A DNA stretch of 64,000 nucleotides, from contig NZ_NEVN01000002.1 in the NCBI RefSeq assembly GCF_002261475.1, forward strand, positions 1-64,000, in the 5' to 3' direction. The notes below the pieces were generated by a model that saw only the letters and a program-made list of their open reading frames with translations, searched no databases and was not told the origin of the DNA. Source of the stretch: Bordetella genomosp. 5 (GTDB taxonomy: Bacteria > Pseudomonadota > Gammaproteobacteria > Burkholderiales > Burkholderiaceae_B). Positions 7,675 to 15,877 of this stretch are shown piece by piece; position 1 is the stretch's first letter, and every line of letters begins with the position of its first letter. Made by a program: the position numbers and the translations under genes.

Positions 7675-10600
7675 TCGGCCGCCGCTTCCGCTTCAGTGGC
7701 GGCGATCTCGCGCCGTTCGTTTTCGCGGCGATCATTCAGGTGCTGCAGCTCTTCGAGAATCTGCTTCTGCGACAGCATGCTGAGGTCGACCACTTCGCGT
7801 GCCTGCGCCACGTAGTAGGCGAGCTGCTCGTCGCTGCGGGCGAGCGACTTGTCGAGCGCGCCTTCGATGCGCTGCAGGTGCGCGATGAGGGTTTCGTTGG
7901 CCTCGCCGTACGACTGCACGGCCGAGCCCAGGGCTTCGCCCAGGCTGGCCACTTCGACCGAGCTGGACGTGATCTGCGCGGCCACGCCCGTGAGTTTGCC
8001 GGTTTCGCCTTCGACCTGTTCGGTGAAGCGGCTGCCCACGCGGTCGAAGAGTTCGGCCGAGCTGGAAATCAGGGCATCCACCGCCACGCGCTGTTCCGCG
8101 GAGGCGTGGTTCACGGCCTCGAGCAGCGTGCCCAGGGTCTCGAGCAGACGGGCGCGCTCTTCGAGCATCTCGTTGTCGCGCACCATGCTGTCGGACAGCT
8201 TCTGGCGCAGCTCGGCGACCACCTCGGCGGCCGCTTGCGGCGCCTGCGCCGCCACCTGCACCAGCTGGCCGATCTCGGCGATGGTGGCGCTGGCGTGGGC
8301 TTCGGCCTGCGCGGTGATGTCTTCGGCGGTGCGGGACAGCGTGGTCACGATCTCGCCCTGGCGGCTGGCCTGCTGCTCGGCGGCTTCCTGCCATTGCTGG
8401 CGCAGCGTGTCGGCCATCGTCTGCATCGAATCGGCCCAGGCGGCCAGACGCGCTTCGTCGCGTTCGGCCAGCGCGGTCTGCAGCGACACGTGCGACTCGC
8501 CGAGCGTCGAGAGCAGGGCGTCGGAATGGTTTTCGAAGGTGCTGGCCGCGGCGGCCAGGCTGGTCGAGATGCGGGCCAGTTCTTCGTGCGCCTGGCTGGC
8601 ATGGGCACGGGCCTGCGTGCCGATCTCGTCGGCGGCGCGCGACAGCGAGCTCACGATCTCGTCCTGACGGCTGGCCTGTTGCTCGCCGGCCTGTTGCCAC
8701 TCCTGGCGCAGCGTGTCGGCCAGGCCCTGCATCGAGGCGGCCCAGGCCGCCAGACGCGCCTCGTCGCGCGCGGCGAGCGTGTCCTGCAGCGAGGTATGCG
8801 ATTCGCCCAGCGTGGACAGCAGCGTGTCGGAATGGCTTTCGAAGGTGGCGGCCGCGGTAGCCAGGTGATGCGAGATGCGGGCGAGTTCTTCGTGCGTCTG
8901 GCTCGCCTGTTCGCGGGCCTGGACGCCGAGCTGTTCGGCGGTGCGCGCAAGCGCGTCGCAGATGGCTTGCTGGCGGCTCGCGGTGGACTCGCCGGTTTCC
9001 TGCCATTGCTGACGCAGCGCGTCGGCCAGGCCTTGCAGCGTGCCGGTCCAGGATTGCAGGCGCTGCTCGTCGCCGGCGCTCAGACGCGTCTGCAGTTCGG
9101 TATGCGAAGCGTTGACGCTGGCAATGAGTGAGCCCGCGTGCTGCTCGAAGGCCGTGGTGGTGGCGGCCAGGCGCTCGGCCAGGCTGGTGACCTCGGCCAG
9201 CGTGGTGTTGGCGTGCTCCTGCATGCGGGCCGCCGCGGCGCTGGCGGTCTGCACCAGCGTGTCGCAGATCTCGGCCTGCTGCGTGGCGGTCTGGGCGCCG
9301 GTCTCCTGCCACTGCTGACGCAGCGCGCCCGACATCGCGTGCAGCGACTCGGCCCAGGCGGACAGGCGCTCTTCGTCGCGCGAGGCCAGCGTGTTCTGCA
9401 GCTCGGCGTTGGACTGGTTGACCGCGCCCAGCAGGGCGCCGGCGTGTTCCTGGAACGTGGCGGCGGCGCGTGCGAGCGCCTGCTGGTTGTCGCCGGCCAG
9501 TTGCGCGCCGACGCGCTCCTGGCGCTCGAGCGCTTCGGTCCAGGTGCGCGCGACGGACTCGGTGGCCTGCTGCAGCGTGTCGGTGACGCCCTGCGTGGTG
9601 ACCTCGAGGCGCGTGGACACGCCGTCGAGCAGCGTGGCCGCGCGCGTGTCGAAGGTCTGCGCATAGCCTTCGAGGGCGGCGCGCAGATCGTCGTTGAGCA
9701 CCTGGTTGGCGCGTTGCTGCGCCTCCAGGGCCTGCTTCCAGACATCGGCCATGTCGGTGGCGCTGCGGTCGAAGCGCGCGGTCATGCCATCGAGATGGGC
9801 CTGCGTGGCCTGCGTGACGGTGTCATGCCAGGCGGTCGTGTCGCGCGACAGGCTCGCCAGCGTGGATTCCATCGCCGGACGGATCGCTTCGCCGGCCGCG
9901 CGGGCGCTGGCGGCGGCGCTCTCGCGCGCGCTGTCCTTCATGGTCTGGTCGACGTGCGAAGCCAGGCGCGTGTAGACGCTCTCGGCCTTTTCGTGGAAGG
10001 CGTTCTGGCTGGCGAGCAGTTGCTGGCCCAGCGTCTGTTGATGGCGTTCGAGCGTGTCCATCATGGACTGCAGGCGATCGACCAGGGCAGGCAGCACTTC
10101 GGCCTGGCGCTGCATGAGCTGCTGCGTGTTGTCGCGCTGGTGCGCCGCCGAGTACGGGCGCAGCGTGGTGATGATGCGTGCATCGAGGCGCTGCGACGCG
10201 GCGATGCGCTCGCGGCGGCACAGCGCGCCCAGCAGGCCCAGCATGGCCGAGGTGGCCACGCCGGCGATCGAGGTGCCGAAGGCGAAGCCCAGGCCCTTGA
10301 CCGGGGCGGCCAGCGAGGCGCGGATCGCCTGCAGGTCGGTGGCGCTCTCGAGCGCGATGCCGGTGCCGCGCAGCGTCGCGACCATGCCGAGGAAGGTGCC
10401 CAGCATGCCCAGCAGCACCAGCAGGCCCACGATGTAGGGCGTGAGCGACGGCGCGGGCAGCGCGACGCGCTCGCCCTCGATGCGCTGGCGCACGGCCACG
10501 CGCAGTGCGGCGGGCAGGCTTTCGATCCAGGCGGGCAGGTCGGCGGGCGCTTGCTCCAGGCCGTCGACGGCGCGATTCAGGTGCCTCGTGCCCTGGTGGT

Positions 10601-10757
10601 AGCGCAGCAGTTCGGCGGCGCCCGCGATATAGAACGCGCCGATCACGAGGGTGATGACGAGCGCGAGCGGATTGGTGGCGACATAGCCCGCCCCGATCCA
10701 GACCACGGCCGCGAGGCCCGCCAGAAAAACCACCACGCTGATGAGAGATCGAATCAT
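7671..10757 (-). CDS. DUF802 protein: MotA/TolQ-like channel with giant coiled-coil tail
   Basis: A 1028-residue inner-membrane protein. TM helices lie at about residues 3-26 and 29-50, then 106-128 (PYIVGLLVLLGMLGTFLGMV) and 151-179 (APVKGLGFAFGTSIAGVATS). The last two match the pore helices of MotA/TolQ/ExbB proteins. The remaining ~800 residues are predicted cytoplasmic helix, including four tandem 102-residue units (residues 434-841) with cores like LAARDEARLAAWAASMQGLA, each matching a DUF802-type block. I start at the ATG 10755-10757 (MIRSL), which overlaps the DUF3348 stop as ATGA. The frame is open 642 bases further upstream, but that part only shadows DUF3348. The architecture recalls ZorA of Zorya defence, but no ZorC, ZorD or ZorE is nearby. 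Confidence 0.88.
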   Translation of the reverse strand: MIRSLISVVVFLAGLAAVVWIGAGYVATNPLALVITLVIGAFYIAGAAELLRYHQGTRHLNRAVDGLEQAPADLPAWIESLPAALRVAVRQRIEGERVALPAPSLTPYIVGLLVLLGMLGTFLGMVATLRGTGIALESATDLQAIRASLAAPVKGLGFAFGTSIAGVATSAMLGLLGALCRRERIAASQRLDARIITTLRPYSAAHQRDNTQQLMQRQAEVLPALVDRLQSMMDTLERHQQTLGQQLLASQNAFHEKAESVYTRLASHVDQTMKDSARESAAASARAAGEAIRPAMESTLASLSRDTTAWHDTVTQATQAHLDGMTARFDRSATDMADVWKQALEAQQRANQVLNDDLRAALEGYAQTFDTRAATLLDGVSTRLEVTTQGVTDTLQQATESVARTWTEALERQERVGAQLAGDNQQALARAAATFQEHAGALLGAVNQSNAELQNTLASRDEERLSAWAESLHAMSGALRQQWQETGAQTATQQAEICDTLVQTASAAAARMQEHANTTLAEVTSLAERLAATTTAFEQHAGSLIASVNASHTELQTRLSAGDEQRLQSWTGTLQGLADALRQQWQETGESTASRQQAICDALARTAEQLGVQAREQASQTHEELARISHHLATAAATFESHSDTLLSTLGESHTSLQDTLAARDEARLAAWAASMQGLADTLRQEWQQAGEQQASRQDEIVSSLSRAADEIGTQARAHASQAHEELARISTSLAAAASTFENHSDALLSTLGESHVSLQTALAERDEARLAAWADSMQTMADTLRQQWQEAAEQQASRQGEIVTTLSRTAEDITAQAEAHASATIAEIGQLVQVAAQAPQAAAEVVAELRQKLSDSMVRDNEMLEERARLLETLGTLLEAVNHASAEQRVAVDALISSSAELFDRVGSRFTEQVEGETGKLTGVAAQITSSSVEVASLGEALGSAVQSYGEANETLIAHLQRIEGALDKSLARSDEQLAYYVAQAREVVDLSMLSQKQILEELQHLNDRRENERREIAATEAEAAAE
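8235..9458 (-). repeat. Four tandem 306-bp coding repeats in DUF802 gene
   Basis: Units start (minus strand) at 9458, 9152, 8846 and 8540, exactly 306 bp (102 codons) apart. Each begins with a TFE-x-H or TFQEH-type heptad and holds an R-D-E-x-R-L-x-A-W core. Units 3 and 4 are the most alike and the last unit diverges at its end. The pattern points to expansion by unequal recombination. Confidence 0.85.
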
Positions 10758-11518
10758 GTTTTCTTGTTCAGTGTTTGCTCGCCCGCGCTTGCGCGCAGGG
10801 TGGCGATCAGTCCTTCGACCGGCTGCAGGCGCACGTCGAGCTCGGCCAGCAGCACGCTGCGCATGTCGGCCAGGAAGACGGGCAGCCACGCGTCGATGGC
10901 CGGCACGGGCGCCTGCGCCGCCTCGGCCTCGGCGCGCTCGGCGCGCGCCGCGTTGCGCAGGCGTTCGAAATGTCCTTGCAGCAGAAAGGGCACCGTGCCC
11001 ATCAGACTGCGTTCCCGCGTGATCAGCGCGCGGTCCATGATGGCATCGAGCACCGCGAGGCCGGTGCCTTCCGGCGTCTTGCCGGCCAGCAGACCGCGCA
11101 GCCGGCTGCGCAGATTGCCGATGTTGGTTTCCATCGTGTGCTGCAGCGAGATGTAGCGTTGACGGTACGTGCCGAACTCCGGCTCGGTCGGCTCGGCCGG
11201 CGTCTTGTTGCGCGCATGGCGCAGCGGGGTGGCCGACGGGACCGCGCTGTCGCGCACGATGGCGTCCTGCAGCGCGGCGCGCACGCGTGCGCATTCGCGC
11301 GACTGTTCGTCGTCGAAGGTGCGTGTGTGGGCCGGCACCACCGGGGCGTTGCCATCCAGGGCCGCGGCCAGTGCGATCGCGTCGGTCCAGCCCAGCCATT
11401 GGCTCAGGCGGTCGGACAGCGGCAGCCGCGAAGCGGGTATGTCGGCGCTGCTCAGACGGGCCAGCAGACGAACGAGCGTCGGGCCGCTGATACCGGCGCG
11501 CCGGGTCGGTTGCTCCAT
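10754..11518 (-). CDS. DUF3348-family protein, first gene of stator operon
   Basis: A 254-residue soluble protein with no signal peptide or TM helix. Recognisable blocks are LVRLLARLSSADIPASRLPLSDRLSQWLGW (about 15-45), EFGTYRQRYISLQHTMETNIGNLRSRLR (about 135-162) and DAWLPVFLADMRSVLLAELDVRLQPVEGL (about 210-238), which I recall as DUF3348. The ATG at 11516-11518 was preferred over an open extension to 11617, because the extension is Pro-rich and unlike the family. The ribosome site is weak (CAGG). Its stop overlaps the DUF802 start as ATGA, so the two are made together. It may be a cytosolic partner of the DUF802 tail; function unknown. Confidence 0.82.
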   Translation of the reverse strand: MEQPTRRAGISGPTLVRLLARLSSADIPASRLPLSDRLSQWLGWTDAIALAAALDGNAPVVPAHTRTFDDEQSRECARVRAALQDAIVRDSAVPSATPLRHARNKTPAEPTEPEFGTYRQRYISLQHTMETNIGNLRSRLRGLLAGKTPEGTGLAVLDAIMDRALITRERSLMGTVPFLLQGHFERLRNAARAERAEAEAAQAPVPAIDAWLPVFLADMRSVLLAELDVRLQPVEGLIATLRASAGEQTLNKKT

Positions 11519-11793
11519 GCCTGCAGGATCAAAAAGGCAGCAGTTTACACGCGGGGAGCGGGGCGGCCCCGGGGGCGCGGGCGCCGGCACCCCTCGAATT
11601 GCGCAAAAACTGATCAATCCGGCGTAGCGATCGAAAAATTTCGGAAAATCAGGGGCTTATCCTCCAGGCGGCCGTCCGAGGCGGCGGCGCGGGCGACTGC
11701 GTTGTCGGGGGCTCCTGCGTTATGCTCGCGCCTCATCGCATTCCGGGCCCCGGGCCATCCGCCCGCCGGTCCACTGAAACAAGGATCCAGATC

Positions 11794-13305
11794 TTGGAGA
11801 CCCCCTCCCGCGACGCGCCCCGCGCCGCCACGCCCCCCGCGCAGACGGTGTCCACGCCGAATGGCCTGCGCCGCACGCTGTCCGCCCGCCATCTGTCCAT
11901 GATCGCCGTGGGCGGCTCGATCGGCACCGGTCTGTTCGTGGCGTCCGGCGCCACGATCGCCCAGGCCGGCCCCGGGGGCGCGCTCCTGGCCTACGGCCTG
12001 ATCGGCCTGATGGTGTATTTCCTGATGACGAGCCTGGGCGAGCTCGCCGCGGCCATGCCGGTGTCGGGCTCGTTCTCGACCTACGGCGCACGCTATGTGG
12101 AAGAGGGCTTCGGCTTCGCGCTGGGCTGGAACTATTGGTACAACTGGGCCGTGACGGTCGCGGTGGACCTCGTGGCCGCGCAGCTCGTGATGGCGTATTG
12201 GTTTCCCGACGTGCCGGGCGTGTACTGGAGCGCGTTGTTCCTGGCGCTCACCTTCGGCCTGAACGCGCTGTCGGCGCGCGGCTTCGGCGAGGCCGAGTTC
12301 TGGTTCGCGCTGATCAAAGTGGTCGCCGTGCTGGCCTTCATCGCCATGGGCGTGCTGATGCTGCTGGGCATCATCCGGGGCGGCGAGACGGGCGGGCTGC
12401 ACAACTGGACCATCGGCGACGCGCCTTTCGCGGGCGGCTTTGCCGCGCTGATCGGCGTGGCGATGGTGGTGGGCTTTTCGTTCCAGGGCACGGAGCTGAT
12501 CGGCATCGCCGCCGGCGAGTCCAAGGATCCGGCGCGCAACCTGCCGCGCGCCGTGCGCCAGGTGTTCTGGCGCATTCTGCTGTTTTACGTGTTCGCCATC
12601 CTGGTGATCGGCCTGCTGATTCCTTATACCGATCCGCAACTGCTGCGCAACGACGTGACCGACATCAGCGTGAGCCCGTTCGCGCTGATCTTCGAGCGCG
12701 CCGGCCTGTTGGCGGCCGCCTCGATCATGAACGCCGTGGTGCTGACCTCCGTGCTGTCGGCGGGCAACTCCGGCATGTATGCCGCCACCCGCATGCTCTA
12801 TGCGCTGGCGCGCGACGGCAAGGCGCCTGCCGTGTTCGGCCGGGTCTCGCGCGCGGGCGTGCCGCTGTGGGCGCTGCTGGCCACCACCGCCGTGGCGGCG
12901 CTGTGCTTCTTCACGTTCGTTTTCAGCCCCAACGCGGTGTACATCTGGCTGCTCAATACCTCGGGCATGACCGGGTTCATCGCCTGGCTGGGCATCGCGA
13001 TCAGCCATTACCGCTTCCGCCGTGGCTATCTCGCCCAGGGCGGCAATCTGGCGGACCTGCCGTATGTGTCGCCGTTCTTTCCGTTCGGCCCGATCTTCGC
13101 GTTTGTCCTGTGTCTGGTGATCACGCTGGGACAGAACTACGAGGCCTTCCTGCACGATCGCATCGATTGGGGCGGCGTGGTCGCCACCTACATCGGCATC
13201 CCGCTCTTCCTGCTGATCTGGGCCGGCTACCGCCTCACCCGCGGCTCGCGCTTCGTCCGGCTCAAGGACATGCGCCTGCCGGATCTGCGGGCGCGGGCGG
13301 AATAA
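11794..13305 (+). CDS. lysP: Lysine-specific permease LysP
   Basis: A 503-residue, 12-TM amino-acid:H+ symporter of the APC superfamily. Long stretches match what I recall of E. coli LysP, for example SARHLSMIAVGGSIGTGLF, GFGFALGWNYWYNWAV, FSFQGTELIGIAAGES and NTSGMTGFIAWLGIAISHYR. It should take up L-lysine across the inner membrane. The best start is TTG at 11794, with AAGGA eight bases before it; an ATG at 11722 in the same frame would add 24 residues without a good ribosome site. It is a single gene, with the toxin-antitoxin operator close behind it. Confidence 0.9.
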   Translation: METPSRDAPRAATPPAQTVSTPNGLRRTLSARHLSMIAVGGSIGTGLFVASGATIAQAGPGGALLAYGLIGLMVYFLMTSLGELAAAMPVSGSFSTYGARYVEEGFGFALGWNYWYNWAVTVAVDLVAAQLVMAYWFPDVPGVYWSALFLALTFGLNALSARGFGEAEFWFALIKVVAVLAFIAMGVLMLLGIIRGGETGGLHNWTIGDAPFAGGFAALIGVAMVVGFSFQGTELIGIAAGESKDPARNLPRAVRQVFWRILLFYVFAILVIGLLIPYTDPQLLRNDVTDISVSPFALIFERAGLLAAASIMNAVVLTSVLSAGNSGMYAATRMLYALARDGKAPAVFGRVSRAGVPLWALLATTAVAALCFFTFVFSPNAVYIWLLNTSGMTGFIAWLGIAISHYRFRRGYLAQGGNLADLPYVSPFFPFGPIFAFVLCLVITLGQNYEAFLHDRIDWGGVVATYIGIPLFLLIWAGYRLTRGSRFVRLKDMRLPDLRARAE

Positions 13306-13323
13306 GACGGCGCTGGCTTGTGG

Positions 13324-13344
13324 TGTACGGCGTATCGCCGTACA
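13324..13344. promoter_or_regulatory. Palindromic operator of DUF1778/GNAT toxin-antitoxin operon
   Basis: TGTACGGCG-TAT-CGCCGTACA is a perfect 9+9 inverted repeat with a 3-base spacer, 38 bp before the antitoxin ATG. The position and symmetry fit a dimeric ribbon-helix-helix antitoxin autorepressing its operon. There is no T-run, so it is unlikely to be the lysP terminator. Confidence 0.65.
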
Positions 13345-13382
13345 TTGGGCTTTCGCGCCCTCGCGGGCCCCGGAGCCCCCTT

Positions 13383-13922
13383 ATGCTTAAGTCTTCCACG
13401 CGATCCACGCTCGCGCCGGCCACCGACTCCAGCCCCTCGGTAAACCGAAGTGCCGATATCGAGCACATGCGCGTACGACGCCGGCGCCTTCAGGCCACAC
13501 TGCGCAAGCCGCGGTATATGGAAGGGCCGGGAGTGCGTACGCCGAGTCCGCAAGCCCCACCGCGGCGCAGGCCAGCCGCATCCGCGTTGATCGCCGATGT
13601 CGTCTCCAGCTTGATCGATCAAGGCCGAGAGGCGGCATCGGCTGCTCGATCCGCTCGCCTGGAAGCCCGTCTCACGGAGCAGCAGAGGCAGACGCTGAAA
13701 TTGGCGGCCGATCTCGAGGGCCGATCTTTGTCTGACTACGTCGTACATGCGGCGTATCAGTCAGCCTTGATCAGCATCCAGAACGCCGCCTTGTTGCGCC
13801 TGTCGGCGCGCGATACCGACGTTCTGTTGGCAGCACTCGGCTCACCCCCGCCGCCCAATGCCGCGCTCAAGCGAGCGCACGCCCGCCACCGCAAGCTCAT
13901 CCGGCGAGCGTCGGGCGACTGA
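13383..13922 (+). CDS. DUF1778 (TacA-like) antitoxin with long N-terminal extension
   Basis: The C-terminal half is a typical DUF1778 antitoxin: SARLEARLTEQQRQTLKLAADLEGRSLSDYVVHAA is the ribbon-helix-helix-like core, followed by a tail that would wrap the toxin (RLSARDTDVLLAALGSPPPPNAALKRAHARHRKL). From the ATG at 13383 the protein has 179 residues, about twice the usual length. The first ~75 residues are basic and Ser/Pro-rich and match nothing I know. An internal ATG at 13519 (134 residues) is an alternative start. It should neutralise the acetyltransferase 25 bases downstream and repress the operon through the palindrome at 13324. Confidence 0.75.
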   Translation: MLKSSTRSTLAPATDSSPSVNRSADIEHMRVRRRRLQATLRKPRYMEGPGVRTPSPQAPPRRRPAASALIADVVSSLIDQGREAASAARSARLEARLTEQQRQTLKLAADLEGRSLSDYVVHAAYQSALISIQNAALLRLSARDTDVLLAALGSPPPPNAALKRAHARHRKLIRRASGD

Positions 13923-13947
13923 GGGCGGCGATGCGACACAGGCTTTC

Positions 13948-14448
13948 ATGTCATTCCAGGTGGTGTCTTTCGATCGCCGTTTTCGGCGCGACGGCTTCCG
14001 TTGTGGCGTCGACGCGCTCGATCAGTACCTCCGATCCGGGCTAGGACAAGACGCCGCCCGGCATATCGCTCATGGCTTCCTGCTCATCGATACCGGCGAG
14101 CGAATCGCAGGCTTCTACACGTTGGCGGCGGCCAGCGTAATGCTGCAGGATCTTCCTGTGGCTTGGCTCAGAAGGGTGCCGAAGTATCGTTCGATTCCCG
14201 CGGCGATCATCGGCCGATTTGCACTCGATAGTGCCTTTCAAGGCCTCGGATTGGGCGAAGTCATGCTCGTCGACGCGCTCGAGCGCGTGGTGAGATCGGA
14301 TCTAGCCGCTTGGCTCGTTCTGGTGGAAGCGAAAGATGTCCGCGTTGTGCGGTTCTACCAGAAGTACGGCTTTTTAGCTCTGCACGATCAGGAGCCACTG
14401 CGGTTGTTTCTGCCCACGGCGAGTGTGCGCGCGCTCACGGCGCGTTAA
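13948..14448 (+). CDS. GNAT-family toxin (TacT-like tRNA acetyltransferase)
   Basis: A 166-residue GCN5-type N-acetyltransferase. The acetyl-CoA loop is FQGLGLGE (residues 97-104). FYQKYGF (136-142) places a Tyr at 140, the position and context of the catalytic Tyr of Salmonella TacT. The N-terminal block FRCGVDALDQYLRSGLGQD is characteristic of toxins paired with DUF1778. Relatives acetylate the amino group of charged tRNAs and stop translation. The start is the ATG at 13948; an in-frame start at 13858 would overlap the antitoxin gene and add 30 residues that do not look like the family. Confidence 0.88.
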   Translation: MSFQVVSFDRRFRRDGFRCGVDALDQYLRSGLGQDAARHIAHGFLLIDTGERIAGFYTLAAASVMLQDLPVAWLRRVPKYRSIPAAIIGRFALDSAFQGLGLGEVMLVDALERVVRSDLAAWLVLVEAKDVRVVRFYQKYGFLALHDQEPLRLFLPTASVRALTAR

Positions 14449-14510
14449 GTACCCGGCGCTGGGACGTAGTACACGCTGCATGGGCACGGGCCGAGTCGGG
14501 CATGCGCCCG

Positions 14511-15137
14511 TCACCCCGCCGCGAAAGCGCGGCCGCGTTCCACCACCATCGTGATGGTGGTGGCGAGGGCGGCGCGGGCGTGGGCGGGGGTGAGCTGGCC
14601 GCTGGCGGCGGCTTCGGAGAGCGATTCGGCCGCGCCGTAGATCACCCACAGGCCCGCGGCGTCGAGCGTCTGCGCCGGCGCGAAGGGCTCGAGCGCGACT
14701 CGGCACTTCTCCAGAAAGCCTTCCACATAGGTGCACTTGAGCGCCTCGAGTTCGGGCGAGCCGGCCAGCGCGGCGGCGACGCCGGGAATCTCCTTGCCCT
14801 GTTGCATGACGCAGCCGACATAGGCGCTCGCGATCACGTCGGCGCGCGCGGCCAGCGTGGCCGGGCTGCCGGCGAGGGCCTGGTCCATCTGCGCGGTCTG
14901 GCGCGCGTCGTATTCCTGATAGAGCGCGGCCAGCAGGCCCGGCCGGGTCTTGAAGTGGTCGTAGACCACCGGCTTGGCGACTTCCGCGGCCTCGGCCAGC
15001 CGGCCGAGCGACAACGCGTCGGTGCCTTCTTCGCGCACCAGGCGCCACGCCGTTTCGATCAATTGCGCGCGGCGTTGTTCGCGGCTCAGACGGCGGCGGG
15101 GGGAGGGGGCAGGCGTGGGCATCGGGGCGCTTGACAT
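14511..15137 (-). CDS. TetR-family transcriptional regulator
   Basis: A 208-residue regulator. The N-terminal helix-turn-helix (residues about 20-65: REQRRAQLIETAWRLVREEG, LSLGRLAEAAEVAKPVVYDHF) is canonical TetR. The C-terminal ligand-binding part is all-helical and unspecific. The gene is divergent from the quinone reductase gene, with three related half-sites between them (15145-15183). The simplest reading is a repressor of itself and the reductase, released by an electrophile or quinone. The effector is not readable from sequence. Confidence 0.88.
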   Translation of the reverse strand: MSSAPMPTPAPSPRRRLSREQRRAQLIETAWRLVREEGTDALSLGRLAEAAEVAKPVVYDHFKTRPGLLAALYQEYDARQTAQMDQALAGSPATLAARADVIASAYVGCVMQQGKEIPGVAAALAGSPELEALKCTYVEGFLEKCRVALEPFAPAQTLDAAGLWVIYGAAESLSEAAASGQLTPAHARAALATTITMVVERGRAFAAG

Positions 15138-15144
15138 CGTTATG

Positions 15145-15183
15145 TACTAAAAGTAGGCTACGTTTTGTATATACGAAAAGTAG
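15145..15183. promoter_or_regulatory. TetR operator cluster (three half-sites)
   Basis: TACTAAAAGTAG (15145-15156), one G, then CTACGTTTTGTA (15158-15169) form a 25-bp near-palindrome with two mismatched pairs. A third copy, TACGAAAAGTAG (15172-15183), follows in direct orientation. The cluster begins 7 bp before the tetR ATG and is about 65 bp before the reductase ATG. Confidence 0.7.
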
Positions 15184-15248
15184 GTATGGTCAGTGTAGCG
15201 CTCGCGGGCGCCGCTGCCCACCCCCTAGCCCCCTTTTGGAGTGACCCC

Positions 15249-15842
15249 ATGCGTACCTTGATTGTGATTGCCCATGCCGACCCCGACTCTCTCACGCACG
15301 CCGTCGCCCGCGCGATCGGCGAGCGCCTGCGCGGCGAAGGCGTGGAAACCGAGTTCGCCGATCTGGCCGCCGAGGGTTTCGACCCGCGCTTCGGCCCCGC
15401 CGACCTGGCGGTGCATCGGCGCCAGGTGGCGCCTCCGCCGGATGTGCTGGCCGAGCAGGCACGGGTCGACCGCGCGGATCAGCTGGTGCTGGTGTTCCCG
15501 ATCTATTGGTGGTCCATGCCGGCGCTGTTGAAGGGCTGGATCGATCGCGTGTTCAGCCAGGGCTGGGCCTTCGAGGACAAGGACGGCAAGCTGATCAAGA
15601 AGCTCGGCCGTCTGCGGGTGCAGCTGGTGGCGCTGGGCGGGGCCGACACCGGCCTGCTGGAGCGCCATGGCTACGACACCGCGATACAGACGCAGCTCGC
15701 GCACGGCATCTTCGATTACTGCGGCGCGAAGAACGCCCGTACCGCGCTGCTGATGGAATCGGACACGGGCCGCGCCGAAGAGGCGCTCGCCCGCGCGGAC
15801 GCGCTGGCACAGGAACTGGCCGCGCCGCCGCAAGCCGCGTAA
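15249..15842 (+). CDS. NAD(P)H:quinone oxidoreductase, flavodoxin-fold (MdaB/KefF type)
   Basis: A 197-residue cytosolic flavoprotein expected to make two-electron reductions of quinones with NAD(P)H. The flavodoxin-like fold shows in MRTLIVIAHADPDSLTHAVA at the N-terminus (phosphate-binding loop) and in VLVFPIYWWSMPALLKGWIDRVF, the family signature at about residues 80-102. The later motif LVALGGADTGLLERHGYD is also typical. The ATG at 15249 has GGAG seven bases upstream. Control by the divergent TetR is likely; the role is probably protection from redox-cycling electrophiles. Confidence 0.87.
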   Translation: MRTLIVIAHADPDSLTHAVARAIGERLRGEGVETEFADLAAEGFDPRFGPADLAVHRRQVAPPPDVLAEQARVDRADQLVLVFPIYWWSMPALLKGWIDRVFSQGWAFEDKDGKLIKKLGRLRVQLVALGGADTGLLERHGYDTAIQTQLAHGIFDYCGAKNARTALLMESDTGRAEEALARADALAQELAAPPQAA

Positions 15843-15877
15843 GGCGCGCGAAGGCGAAAAAAATATTTGCGGCGGAC

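Noticed and set aside
9138-11156. 672-codon plus-strand frame across DUF802/DUF3348
   Set aside because: Shadow of the repetitive minus-strand genes; no ribosome site and no domain.
6069-11518. Calling the operon a Zorya defence system
   Set aside because: Only the ZorA/ZorB-like plan is present. No ZorC, no ZorD helicase/nuclease and no ZorE HNH gene; the companions are DUF3348 and DUF2894.
13324-13344. Palindrome as lysP terminator
   Set aside because: No T-run follows, and its position and symmetry suit an antitoxin operator better. A dual role is not excluded.
12135-13382. N-terminal part of a long frame that would fuse lysP shadow sequence to the antitoxin
   Set aside because: This part lies out of frame inside lysP and reads as Arg/Gly shadow. 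The antitoxin starts after the palindrome.
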